Origin: Solirubrobacter phytolaccae
GTDB taxonomy: Bacteria; Actinomycetota; Thermoleophilia; Solirubrobacterales; Solirubrobacteraceae
Assembly (NCBI RefSeq): GCF_027587195.1
Contig: NZ_JAPDDP010000055.1
Span: 1-50,046 of the forward strand
Length of the DNA: 50,046 nt
Direction: 5' to 3'
The notes beneath the pieces were generated by a model, which saw only the letters and a list, made by a program, of their open reading frames with translations, ran no database searches and was not told the DNA's origin. Position 1 is the stretch's first letter. Each line of letters starts with the position of its first letter. Position numbers and translations under genes: made by a program. Positions 14,828 to 23,509 of the stretch are shown here, one piece after another.

Positions 14828-15934
14828 ATGGTTTTTCTCGCGTTCTCGCTCCAGGAGCAGGTCGAGAAGTACGGCGCATACATCGGTATCGCCGCCTTCT
14901 TCGGCCTGGCTGTGCTCACGTTGCTCTACTTCGCCCAGGCGCGCGAAGTCAAACGCCTGCGCGAATGGGCGGGCCGCGCGCCCGAGCGTGCGGCGGAGCT
15001 CGAGTACGCCGTCGCCGAGCACGCGCAGCAGGTTCGCCAGGCCCCGGTCGCTCAGCCCGTCGCGGCTCAGCCGCAGCGCGTCGCGCAGGCGCAGCCCGTC
15101 GTGGCCGCGCCGGCCAACGGCACGGCGGCGCTGAAGCCGGAGGAGGTCGCCGCGCTGGCGTTCGCGCGCGCCGCCGGCGTCCACGACCCGCACGAGCCCA
15201 AGCCGCACCCGGTGCCCGCAGCGGCGCTGGCCACCGCGGCTGCCCCGCCCACCCAGACCGTCGCGGACGTCCCGCCGGCGCCGTTGCCCTCCACCACCAA
15301 CGGTGGCGGGTACGTGCCGCCCCCGGCGACGCCGGCCGCGCGCCGCGTGGAGCCGCTCCCGCCGCGCCGCACCCAGCAGCCGCCGCCCCGTCGTGGTGGC
15401 GCCGCCGCTCCGCCGCCGCGCCGCGACAGCAGCACGCGCGGCATCGTGATCGGCGCGATCCTGGCGGTGCTCGTGATCGCGGCCGTCGGCTACGGCTTCA
15501 CGAAGATCGGTGGCGACGGCGAGCAAGCGGTGCCGCCGAACCCCACGGCCAACCCGACCGCTGAGGCCGGTGCCGAGAGCACGCCCGAGGCCACCGCGGA
15601 GCCCGGCGTGACCAAGGAAGACGCGCAGATCGTCGTCTTCAACGCCACGAGCACGACGGGTCTGGCCGGCACCTACAAGACCATGCTGACCGACGAGGGC
15701 TACCCGGAAGGCAACATCGAGGCCGCTACGCTCGGCGAGGCGGCCCAGACCACCACTTCCACCGTCATGTACGCCCGCGGGGACAAGGCCGCCGCCCAGG
15801 GGGTCGCCGACGTGCTCGGGATCGATCGCGTGGAGCAGCTCTCCGAGGCGATCCAGGGCGAGTCCAGCGCCGTCGAGCAGGGCCGGGAGTGGAACGTGGT
15901 CGCGATCGTTGGCCAAGACAAGTCCACCGGCTGA
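14828..15934 (+). CDS. Membrane protein with C-terminal LytR_C domain
   Basis: A 368-residue protein with two membrane segments (residues ~15-37 and ~205-223) separated by a long Ala/Pro/Gln-rich region with QPVAAQPQ-like repeats and a PPRR-rich patch. The extracytoplasmic C-terminus (~258-365: IVVFNATSTTGLAGTYKTML...) is a LytR_C domain, commonly found at the end of LytR-CpsA-Psr ligases but here without the catalytic LCP domain. It probably binds cell-wall or glycan at the envelope. The start overlaps nothing; the next gene begins within 20 bp. Confidence 0.82.
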   Translation: MVFLAFSLQEQVEKYGAYIGIAAFFGLAVLTLLYFAQAREVKRLREWAGRAPERAAELEYAVAEHAQQVRQAPVAQPVAAQPQRVAQAQPVVAAPANGTAALKPEEVAALAFARAAGVHDPHEPKPHPVPAAALATAAAPPTQTVADVPPAPLPSTTNGGGYVPPPATPAARRVEPLPPRRTQQPPPRRGGAAAPPPRRDSSTRGIVIGAILAVLVIAAVGYGFTKIGGDGEQAVPPNPTANPTAEAGAESTPEATAEPGVTKEDAQIVVFNATSTTGLAGTYKTMLTDEGYPEGNIEAATLGEAAQTTTSTVMYARGDKAAAQGVADVLGIDRVEQLSEAIQGESSAVEQGREWNVVAIVGQDKSTG

Positions 15935-15950
15935 GGCCCGCGGCGGCGCC

Positions 15951-17834
15951 ATGACGCTCGTCGCCCGGATCACGTTCGTGGTCCTGGTCGGCGCGACGTT
16001 CGCGGCGTTCTTCGTGGCCCAGCGGCTCAAGAACGAGCCGTCGGTGATCACCGTCGGCGACATCACGCAGTACTTCTCGCCCAACGGCGACGACAAGCGG
16101 GACGTCAGCCGGATCTCGTTCTCGATCAAGGACGCGGACGTCGCGACGGTCGACGTCGTCGACATCGACGGCGACCGCGTGCGCCGGCTGCGCGAGAGCG
16201 TGTCGATGGCGGCCTACCGCCCGCTGCGGCTGGAGTGGGACGGCAAGGGCGACGACGGCACCGTGGTCCCGGACGGCCGCTACCGGGTTCGCGTCGCGCT
16301 CCGCGACGAGAACCGCTCCGCGGTGCTGCAGAAGACGATGAACGTCGACACGAAGGCGCCCGCGCCCCAGGTCTGCATCGGCGACCCCTGCACGAAGCGG
16401 GATCCGCGGCTGCAGAACATCGTCTCCCAGGGCGACCGTGAGATCGACATCTACGTCAAGGGCCGCTCGCGCGACAACACGATCCTGCGCGTCTTCCGCA
16501 CCGACCAGGGCGAGCCGAAGCTCATCCACACGATGTCGCGTCCGGGCCGCTACCAGCGCACGCGCTGGGACGGCCGGACCGAGGACGGCAAGCCGCTTCC
16601 GCCGGGCACCTACCTCATCCAGGCGCAGGTGCGCGACCGGGCCGGGAACCGTGGCCTCTCGCCGTCTGAGTTCGAGCCCGGCGCCGTCGACGGCCGCCCG
16701 GGCCTGACCGTGCGGGGCATCAGCGCCCAGCCGCCGGTGCGGCCGGTCACCGCCGGCGGGCGCACTGAGGTGTTCGTGGACGCCCGCGGCGCCGAGTTCC
16801 GCTGGCGCGTGCGCCGCGTGGGCCAGGGGCGGTACGTCAAGGGCGGCACGGCGACCGACCCGAACCTCGTCTTCCGCGCGCCGGAGGGTCCCTCGGGCGT
16901 GTACCTGCTGGAGCTGCGCGCCGGCCGCTGGTCGACCACGGTGCCGTTCCTCGTGCAGGCCAAGGAGCGCGCGCGGGTGCTGGTGGTGGTCCCGACGCTG
17001 AGCTGGATCGGCCGCGACAAGGTCGACGACGCGCCGTTCGACGGGCTGCCGAACACGCTCCTGACCGGCGACAAGGTGCGCTGGCCGCGGATGTTCGTGG
17101 GCGACGACGGGCTGCCGGCGGGCTTCGCCGAGAACGTCGCGCCGCTGCTGGTGTTCCTGGACCGCCGGAAGCTGCGGTACGACCTCACGAGTGACATCGA
17201 CCTCGACCTCACGCGCAACCCGCGCGCGTCGGACCGCGAAGGCGTGCTGCTCGCCGGCTCGATGACGTGGGTGACGCGCTCGCTCGGGAACCGCCTGCGC
17301 GACTACGTCGACCAGGGCGGCAAGCTCGCGATCTTCGGCTCGGACACGCTGCGTCGCGGCGTCCGCCTGCGCGTGCGCAACAACGAGGACGTCGGCACAC
17401 TCGAGCGCCCGACGCAGCCCGCGGCGGCCGACCCGTTCGGCGCGCGCGTAGCCCGCGAGCGGCGACTGCCCGCGCCGGCGGATCTCGTCGAGTACTCCGA
17501 CGCAAGCGCCAGCTACGGGCTGATGGAGGGCGCGCTGGACCTGCCGGGCTTCACGCGCCTGGAGGAGTCCACCTCGCTCGGCAAGGGCAAGGTGCTCTCC
17601 GGCGTCGGCCAGCCGCTCTCGCCCGAGGAGGAGGCCGAGGCCGCGCAGTCCGGCAAGGCCGCGCGCGAGCTCCGCCCGGCGCTCTCGGCGGTGCAGCTCG
17701 GCAAGGGCACCGTGATCCGCGTCGGCTTGCCCGAGTGGCCCCAGAAGCTGGACGATCCGAACGTGGCGCAGGTCACCCGCAACATCTACGACATCCTCCG
17801 GGGCGTGCAGCCGCGGATCAGGTCCGAAGAGTGA
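15951..17834 (+). CDS. Membrane-anchored FlgD-Ig/DMFase-like surface protein
   Basis: A 627-residue protein with an N-terminal signal anchor (ITFVVLVGATFAAFFVA, ~residues 5-22). Two tandem FlgD-like Ig repeats follow (FSPNGDDKRDVSRISFSI ... LEWDGKGDDGTVVPDGRYRV and TRWDGRTEDGKPLPPGTYLI). The second half (RVLVVVPTLSWIGRDKV ... GVLLAGSMTWVTRSLGNRL ... YVDQGGKLAIFG) resembles the C-terminal GATase-like region of N,N-dimethylformamidase large subunits and related DUF proteins. A TTG at 15909 would add 14 residues and overlap the previous gene. It ends in a GTGA overlap with the polymerase gene; function is unknown, probably glycan assembly or attachment. Confidence 0.75.
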   Translation: MTLVARITFVVLVGATFAAFFVAQRLKNEPSVITVGDITQYFSPNGDDKRDVSRISFSIKDADVATVDVVDIDGDRVRRLRESVSMAAYRPLRLEWDGKGDDGTVVPDGRYRVRVALRDENRSAVLQKTMNVDTKAPAPQVCIGDPCTKRDPRLQNIVSQGDREIDIYVKGRSRDNTILRVFRTDQGEPKLIHTMSRPGRYQRTRWDGRTEDGKPLPPGTYLIQAQVRDRAGNRGLSPSEFEPGAVDGRPGLTVRGISAQPPVRPVTAGGRTEVFVDARGAEFRWRVRRVGQGRYVKGGTATDPNLVFRAPEGPSGVYLLELRAGRWSTTVPFLVQAKERARVLVVVPTLSWIGRDKVDDAPFDGLPNTLLTGDKVRWPRMFVGDDGLPAGFAENVAPLLVFLDRRKLRYDLTSDIDLDLTRNPRASDREGVLLAGSMTWVTRSLGNRLRDYVDQGGKLAIFGSDTLRRGVRLRVRNNEDVGTLERPTQPAAADPFGARVARERRLPAPADLVEYSDASASYGLMEGALDLPGFTRLEESTSLGKGKVLSGVGQPLSPEEEAEAAQSGKAARELRPALSAVQLGKGTVIRVGLPEWPQKLDDPNVAQVTRNIYDILRGVQPRIRSEE

Positions 17835-19378
17835 GCGAGACCGCCGCTTTCCCCGAATGGGTTCTGCTCGCCGGAATGATCCTGGCGGCGGTGCTCGCGG
17901 CCGCGGCCGTGCTCGGTCGCACCGTGCGCGGGCGCGCGTGGGCGATGCTCGGCGCGCTCATCCTCACGCCGGTCCTGCTCGTGGGGGAGATCTGGAACTC
18001 GCCGCAGGTCGAGACGATCCGCGACCGCCCGGTGCTGGGCCTGGCCGCGGCGGGCATCGGCGTCGTCGCGATGGGCGGCCTGGCGTGGCTGTTCGCGCGC
18101 CGGCCCGGGTTCTTCGCCGTGCTGGCGCTCGCGGCGCTGCCGTTCCGCGTCCCGGTCGAGGCGGGCGGGAGCACCGCCAACCTCCTCGTCCCGCTCTACG
18201 TCGTGATCGGGGCGGGTGCGCTCGCGTGGCTCATCCCGCGGCTGGCCGCGCGGCACGCCGGCACCCCCGCGGAGCGTGCCGGGTGGCTCGAGTGGGTGCT
18301 GCTCGGCGGGATCGTGCTCTACGCCGCGCAGTCGATCTACGGCGACGGGCACGCGAAGGCGTTCGAGCAGGTGATCTTCTTCTACGTTCCGTTCGCGCTG
18401 CTGTTCGTGCTGCTGCGCGGCCTGGAGTGGACGCCGCGGCGGCTGCTGTGGGGCGGCGGCGTGCTGGTCGTGCTCGCCCTGATCTTCACCGGGATCGGCT
18501 TCTGGGAGTTCCAGACGCGGCACCTGCTGCTGAACCCGAAGGTGATCGCGTCCAACCAGGTCGAGGAGTACTTCCGGGTCAACTCGCTGTTCTTCGACCC
18601 GAACATCTACGGTCGGTTCCTCGCGCTGGTGATGCTCGGGCTGGCGAGCGTGCTGCTGTGGGCCAAGCGGCCGCGGAACCTGCTGCTGGCGATCGCCGCG
18701 CTGGTCGTGCTCTGGGGCGGCCTGCTGACGACGCTCTCGCAGTCGAGCTTCGCCGCGCTGCTGCTCGGCCTGGTCGTGCTCGCGGCGCTCCGGTGGAGCG
18801 TCAAGCTCGTGGCCATCCCGGTCGCGCTGGCCGTGGTCGTCGCGGCGATCGTGATCTTCGCCTTCCCGAGCGCGCTGCGGCTCGACTTCGACTCGGACTC
18901 GCTCAACGACGCCACCTCGGGCCGCGTCGAGCTGATGGAGGGCGGCGTGGACCTCGCCCGCGAGAAGCTCCTGACGGGCTGGGGCGCGGGCAGCTTCAAC
19001 ACCGAGTACCGGCGCGCCGAGCGCGCGTCCGGGCGTGAGGCGACGTCGGCCTCGCACACGATCCCGATCACGGTCGCCGCCGAGCAGGGCATCGTCGGGC
19101 TGGCCGTCTACATCGCGCTGCTCGTGCTGGCCTTCCGCCGGCTGCTGCGCGGCGCGAGCGGGAACCCGGTGCGGGCCGCGATCGCGGCGGGCTTCGCCGC
19201 GCTCGTCCTCCACACGTGGCTCTACGCCGCCTTCCTCGAGGACCCCGTGGTGTGGACGCTGCTCGCGCTGGGCTCGGCGCTGGCGGCGTCGGCGCCGCGC
19301 TCGCGCCGCCGGCCCGCGGACGACGCGACGGCCGCGCTCAACGGGCACCGCAAAGAGTCCGCCGCCGTCGTCCCGTGA
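17831..19378 (+). CDS. O-antigen ligase/polymerase (Wzy-like) membrane protein
   Basis: A 515-residue polytopic protein with about 12 hydrophobic segments. The large periplasmic-loop signature of the Wzy/WaaL family is visible near residue 365: SGRVELMEGGVDLAREKLLTG then WGAGSFNTEY and later HTIPITVAAEQGIVGL. In a Gram-positive setting it would polymerise lipid-linked repeat units at the outer membrane face. GTG start overlaps the preceding stop (GTGA), and its own stop overlaps the next GTG, so the three genes are coupled. Confidence 0.88.
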   Translation: MSETAAFPEWVLLAGMILAAVLAAAAVLGRTVRGRAWAMLGALILTPVLLVGEIWNSPQVETIRDRPVLGLAAAGIGVVAMGGLAWLFARRPGFFAVLALAALPFRVPVEAGGSTANLLVPLYVVIGAGALAWLIPRLAARHAGTPAERAGWLEWVLLGGIVLYAAQSIYGDGHAKAFEQVIFFYVPFALLFVLLRGLEWTPRRLLWGGGVLVVLALIFTGIGFWEFQTRHLLLNPKVIASNQVEEYFRVNSLFFDPNIYGRFLALVMLGLASVLLWAKRPRNLLLAIAALVVLWGGLLTTLSQSSFAALLLGLVVLAALRWSVKLVAIPVALAVVVAAIVIFAFPSALRLDFDSDSLNDATSGRVELMEGGVDLAREKLLTGWGAGSFNTEYRRAERASGREATSASHTIPITVAAEQGIVGLAVYIALLVLAFRRLLRGASGNPVRAAIAAGFAALVLHTWLYAAFLEDPVVWTLLALGSALAASAPRSRRRPADDATAALNGHRKESAAVVP

Positions 19379-20802
19379 GTCGCTTCTCCCGGCGCGTCGA
19401 GCTGGCCGCCACGGTGCTCGCGCTCGCCGCGGCCGTGCTCGTGTGGGCGCTCACGCGGACCTATCCGAACTACGACTCCTACTACCACCTGGTGTGGGGT
19501 CGCGAGCTGCTCGGCGGCTCGCTGCCGTCCTTCGAGGCCTACGCCGCGCCGACGCAGCATCCGCTCTACATCGCCGTCGCCGCGCTGCTCGGGCTGGTGT
19601 TCGGGGAGAGCGGGGACCGCGCGCTCGTGCTGCTGTGCTTCCTCGCGCACGCGGCGATGGTGCTCGGCACGTACCGCCTCGGCGCGGCCGTGTTCGGGCG
19701 CTGGAGCGGCGCGCTGGCGGCGCTGTTCGTGGCCGCTTCGGCGTCCTTCCTGCTTTACGCCGCACGCGGGTACGTGGACCCGCCGTTCCTTGCGCTGGTG
19801 ATCTGGGCGGGTGTGCTCGCGGCCGAGGATCGCCGGGGCGTGCCGGTCCTGCTCGTCCTCGCCGGCCTCCTTCGTCCCGAGGCCTGGGTCCTGACCGGAC
19901 TCTGGGCCGTCGGTGACTGGTGGCGCGGGAGGACGAGCCCCTCGGGCGAGTCCTCCAAGCGACGCGAGGCCGCAGGCCGAGTCGTCGCCGTGTTCATCGC
20001 CCCGGGCCTCTGGGCGCTCACCGACCTGATCGTGACCGGCAACGCCGCGCACTCGATCCAGGCGACGAGCACGCTCGCGGAGGAGCTCGGCCGCGTCCGC
20101 GGGATCCAGCACGTCCCGGGCTCGTTCGTGACCTTCATCGGCTCGACGGTGCGGCCGCCGGTGGCGCTCCTCGCGCCGATCGGCGCCTATCTCGCGTGGC
20201 GGTTCATCGGCTGGCGCCGGCTGCTCGTCCCGGCCGCGCTGCTCGCCGGCGGGATCATCACGTTCGTCGGCACGGGCATCCTCGGCCTCTCGATCCTGCC
20301 GCGGTACCTCACGGTGCCGGCCATCGCCATGTGCCTGTTCGCCGGCTACGCGCTGCTCGGCTTCACCGAGGCTGAAGGCCGCGTGCGCGCGCTGTGGCTG
20401 CGCACGAGTGCCGGGGCGGCCGTGGTCGGCGCGATCGGGATGCTCATCCTCGCGCCGTCGCTGACCAACGTCACCGAGGAGATGCGGTTCATCCGCGCCA
20501 CGCACGACAGCCTGGTCGCGCTGCTCGACGACCCCGAGGTGCAGGCCGGGCTGGAGTGCGGGCCGCTGACGTTCCCGACCTACCGGCTCGTCCCGGACGC
20601 GAAGTGGCACCTGGAGGACGCGCGGATCGGCGCCCGCAGCGCCAAGCGGCGCGACCGTGGCGTCGAGGTGTTCGCGCTGAGCCAGAAGGGGCTGCGCCGC
20701 TACGGCTTCGCCGACGGGACGAACCCGGCGGTCAACCTGCCGAATCCGGCGTTCGAACGCGTCGCTTCCGCCGGGATCTTGACGGCGTATCGTCGCTGCT
20801 AG
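19375..20802 (+). CDS. GT-C-like polytopic glycosyltransferase
   Basis: A 475-residue membrane protein with ~10 hydrophobic segments. The first extracytoplasmic loop reads RTYPNYDSYYHLVWGREL, an acidic-residue motif typical of GT-C enzymes (dolichyl/polyprenyl-phosphate sugar-dependent, PMT/ArnT-like). YVDPPFLALVIW and LLRPEAW fit the same fold. The C-terminal ~120 residues are soluble. Donor is probably a lipid-phosphate sugar (inferred). GTG start in a 4-bp overlap with the polymerase. Its 3' end overlaps the convergent glycosyltransferase by 71 bp. Confidence 0.78.
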   Translation: MSRFSRRVELAATVLALAAAVLVWALTRTYPNYDSYYHLVWGRELLGGSLPSFEAYAAPTQHPLYIAVAALLGLVFGESGDRALVLLCFLAHAAMVLGTYRLGAAVFGRWSGALAALFVAASASFLLYAARGYVDPPFLALVIWAGVLAAEDRRGVPVLLVLAGLLRPEAWVLTGLWAVGDWWRGRTSPSGESSKRREAAGRVVAVFIAPGLWALTDLIVTGNAAHSIQATSTLAEELGRVRGIQHVPGSFVTFIGSTVRPPVALLAPIGAYLAWRFIGWRRLLVPAALLAGGIITFVGTGILGLSILPRYLTVPAIAMCLFAGYALLGFTEAEGRVRALWLRTSAGAAVVGAIGMLILAPSLTNVTEEMRFIRATHDSLVALLDDPEVQAGLECGPLTFPTYRLVPDAKWHLEDARIGARSAKRRDRGVEVFALSQKGLRRYGFADGTNPAVNLPNPAFERVASAGILTAYRRC

Positions 20803-22006
20803 TCGCATCGCCCAGGGGGCGATGCTTCGGGGAGTTCCCCGGAGGCTCTTGCCGGTTCGGATCGTCGCGGGAACTCCCCCGCTCGGACCCGAGCCGCCCG
20901 CTCTCGATTCCCAGCGCTTCGATCCGCTCCCACAGCGGCCGGTTCTGCGCGTGCGCGGTCTGGGCGAACGCCCACTCGCGCAGCTCGGCGTCGGGGCGGA
21001 CGCGCGCGCCCGCGTGAGCGCGCAGCGCGGTGATCCACTCCTCCGGCGTCTCGGCGGTCGTCACCGCGTTCGCCCACGTGCGTACGCCCGCGAGGTCGCG
21101 TGAGACCGTGCGCCGCCCGAGCCGCGCGTACTTGAGGATCCGGTACGGGAGCCCGGTCTCGTTGAAGTCCGAGCGCTCGAAGGGCACGATGCCGACGTCG
21201 GCCAGGGCGATCAGCCGCGCGGCCTCGTCGTCCGAGCGCTGCCCGAGCCAGACGAGGTTGGGGGCGGAGCGGCAGGCCTGGAAGTCCTCGTCGTGGCCGG
21301 ACTCGGCGTCGTGCCACGCGCCGATCAGCAGCAGCACGAGCTCTGGCATCCCCTCGGCGACCGCGCGCAGCAGCTTCCAGTCCGTGCGGTGGCCGAGGTG
21401 CCCGAGCGAGACCGCCACGACCGTCGCGCCGGGATCGGGCGCGGGGAACGAGTCCGCCGCCAGCGGGATCAGCTCCGGCGCGCCGCCTTCCTCGTGCACG
21501 AGCGCCCCGAGCGCGTCGGTGACGACGACGTTCTTGGTCGCCCGCAGCGAAGCCGCGAGATGGAGCTCCTGCAGCCGGTCGCGCTGGCGCGGCGAGGCGT
21601 CGTAGGCCGCGTCGAAGCGGTCCCACTGCCAGTACCAGAGCTCGGCGTCCGGGTGCTGCGCGATGAGCCCACGGGCGAGCGGGTACTGCAGCGGGTGGAA
21701 GATCACGATCAGGCGCGGCACGCCCGGGAGCTTCAGCCGCTTCGCCTGCGTGGCCGCGAGCCCGTCCCCGACCGCGGCGGGCAGGCGCAGGTACGCGCCG
21801 TAGGAGATCCGGGCGGGCTCGACGGCGAACAGCCCCGGCGCGGACAGCAGATCCTCGGCCTGGTCGCGCAGGATGAACGACTCGAGCGCGCGCGGCAGCA
21901 GCAGCACGCCGATCGCCGGCGCGTCGTCGCCGAGCGACCGCTGCGCGCGCGCCGCGGCGCCCGCGGGTCCCGCTCGCCATCCGTAGCCGCCGGCCGGGTC
22001 GGTCAT
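20732..22006 (-). CDS. GT-B glycosyltransferase
   Basis: A 424-residue predicted cytosolic glycosyltransferase. Segments typical of GT-B group 1 enzymes are VAVSLGHLGHRTDWKLLRAV, LVLLLIGAWHD, PNLVWLGQRSDDEAARLIALADVGIVPF and SDFNETGLPYRILKYARLGRRTVS (donor-binding E-x-x-LP-x-KxxEY-like region). The C-terminal ~50 residues are Ser/Arg/Pro-rich and lie in the region overlapping the convergent gene. ATG at 22006 has a TAGCGT box 9 nt upstream, shared in mirror image with the divergent flippase. Confidence 0.8.
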   Translation of the reverse strand: MTDPAGGYGWRAGPAGAAARAQRSLGDDAPAIGVLLLPRALESFILRDQAEDLLSAPGLFAVEPARISYGAYLRLPAAVGDGLAATQAKRLKLPGVPRLIVIFHPLQYPLARGLIAQHPDAELWYWQWDRFDAAYDASPRQRDRLQELHLAASLRATKNVVVTDALGALVHEEGGAPELIPLAADSFPAPDPGATVVAVSLGHLGHRTDWKLLRAVAEGMPELVLLLIGAWHDAESGHDEDFQACRSAPNLVWLGQRSDDEAARLIALADVGIVPFERSDFNETGLPYRILKYARLGRRTVSRDLAGVRTWANAVTTAETPEEWITALRAHAGARVRPDAELREWAFAQTAHAQNRPLWERIEALGIESGRLGSERGSSRDDPNRQEPPGNSPKHRPLGDATSSDDTPSRSRRKRRVRTPDSAG

Positions 22007-22015
22007 CGCGCACGC

Positions 22016-22025
22016 ACGCTAGCGT
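22016..22025. promoter_or_regulatory. Palindromic bidirectional -10 region
   Basis: ACGCTAGCGT is a perfect palindrome containing TAGCGT on both strands: 11 nt before the flippase ATG (22037) and 9 nt before the glycosyltransferase ATG (22006). A GAAGAG sequence could serve as a weak ribosome-binding site for the plus gene. Confidence 0.45.
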
Positions 22026-22036
22026 CTCCCGAAGAG

Positions 22037-23509
22037 ATGACGAGCTACCTGCGACGGCTGTTGCGCACCGGGGCGGCGTACCAGCTCGCCGATGCGGTCT
22101 CCAAGGTCGTCGCGCTCGCGCTGCTCCCGGTCTACACGCGCCATCTCACGCGTGCGGACTACGGCACCGCCGAGCTGATCCTGACGACGATCATCCTCAG
22201 CTCGATCGTGCTGCGGCTCGGCTTGGGGGAGGCGTTCGTGCGCTTCCACTACCTGGACGCGGACCCGGTGCGGCGGCGCCATCTCGCGCGTACGGCGATC
22301 GGCACGCTGCTGGCGATCACGACGGTGGCGGCGCTGGTGATCGTCGTCTTCGCGGACCCCGTCAGCCGCGCGCTGCTCGGTACGGAGCAGGCCGACGTGG
22401 TGCGCGCGGGCGCGCTGGGCCTGTGGGCGTTCACGAACCTCGAGCTCGTCTACGCGCTGCTGCGGGTGGAGGAACGGGCGCGGGACTTCGCGATCGCCGC
22501 GTTGATCAACGTCGGGCTGACCGTGGTGCTCACCGTGCTGCTGGTGGTGGTCGCCGACCAGGGCGCGTTCGGCCTCGTGCTCGGCAACTACGCCGCGTCC
22601 GCCGTGGTGCTGCTCGGCCTGTGGTTCGTCGAGCGCGACGCGATCGGCCTGCCGTCACGGCCGCAGCTCGGCTCGATGCTGCGCTTCGGCCTGCCCACCG
22701 TGCCCGCCGAGGTGTCCGTCTTCCTGATCTTCTTCGTCGACCGCTTCTGGCTCTACCGCGCGGAAAGCCCCGACGACGCGGGCCTGTACTCGCTGAGCGT
22801 CAAGCTCGCCGGCATCGTCGTGTTCACGGTGCGCGCGTTCCAGCTCGCCTGGCCGCCGCTCGCGTACTCGATCGTCGACGACGCCGAGGCCTCGCGCGTC
22901 TACGCCCGCGTCGCCACGTACTACGTGCTGTTCACCGGGCTCGTGGTCGCGGGCATCGTCCTGCTCGGCCGCTGGGTCGTGCGGATCTTCGCCGCGCCCG
23001 AGTTCTTCGCCGCCCACGAAGCCCTGACCTGGGTGGCGCTCGGCTGGGCGCTCTACGGGCTCTTCCTCGTGCTGGTGGCGATGGCCGGTCGCGCGCAGGT
23101 CACCGTCCGCAACGCGCCCGCCGCGCTGTGCGGGCTCGCGGTCAACGTGATCCTGCTGGTGGTGCTCGTGCCGTCGCTGGGAATCGCGGGCGCCGGCCTC
23201 GCGCTGGTCGGGGCCTACCTGGTCATGCTCGTGGCGATGTGGGCGCTCACCCACAAGCTGTTCCCGGTCGACTTCGAATGGGGTCGCCTCTCCCGGTTCG
23301 TCATCGTCGTCGGCGGGCTCACCGCGGCCGGTGAGCTGCTGCTGCCGACCGACGGCGTCGTGGGCTTCGTCACGCGCGCGCTGGTGCTCGCCGCGCTGCC
23401 GCTCGCGCTCGTCGTCACCCGTTTCTTCCGGCCGGGCGAGCTACGCGCCGCCCGCGGGCTGCTCAGTCGAGGTCGACCGAGCCCATCGGAGGCGACAGCC
23501 GCCGGTTGA
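22037..23509 (+). CDS. Wzx-type polysaccharide flippase (MOP superfamily)
   Basis: A 490-residue membrane protein with 12-14 hydrophobic segments. The N-terminus (TSYLRRLLRTGAAYQLADAVSKVVALALLPVYTRHL) followed by DYGTAELILT is the RfbX/Wzx family opening; FGLPTVPAEVSVFLIFFVDRF is the mid-protein repeat. It would flip undecaprenyl-linked oligosaccharide for the polymerase at 17831. The 3' end overlaps the convergent GT2 gene by 47 bp. Confidence 0.9.
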   Translation: MTSYLRRLLRTGAAYQLADAVSKVVALALLPVYTRHLTRADYGTAELILTTIILSSIVLRLGLGEAFVRFHYLDADPVRRRHLARTAIGTLLAITTVAALVIVVFADPVSRALLGTEQADVVRAGALGLWAFTNLELVYALLRVEERARDFAIAALINVGLTVVLTVLLVVVADQGAFGLVLGNYAASAVVLLGLWFVERDAIGLPSRPQLGSMLRFGLPTVPAEVSVFLIFFVDRFWLYRAESPDDAGLYSLSVKLAGIVVFTVRAFQLAWPPLAYSIVDDAEASRVYARVATYYVLFTGLVVAGIVLLGRWVVRIFAAPEFFAAHEALTWVALGWALYGLFLVLVAMAGRAQVTVRNAPAALCGLAVNVILLVVLVPSLGIAGAGLALVGAYLVMLVAMWALTHKLFPVDFEWGRLSRFVIVVGGLTAAGELLLPTDGVVGFVTRALVLAALPLALVVTRFFRPGELRAARGLLSRGRPSPSEATAAG

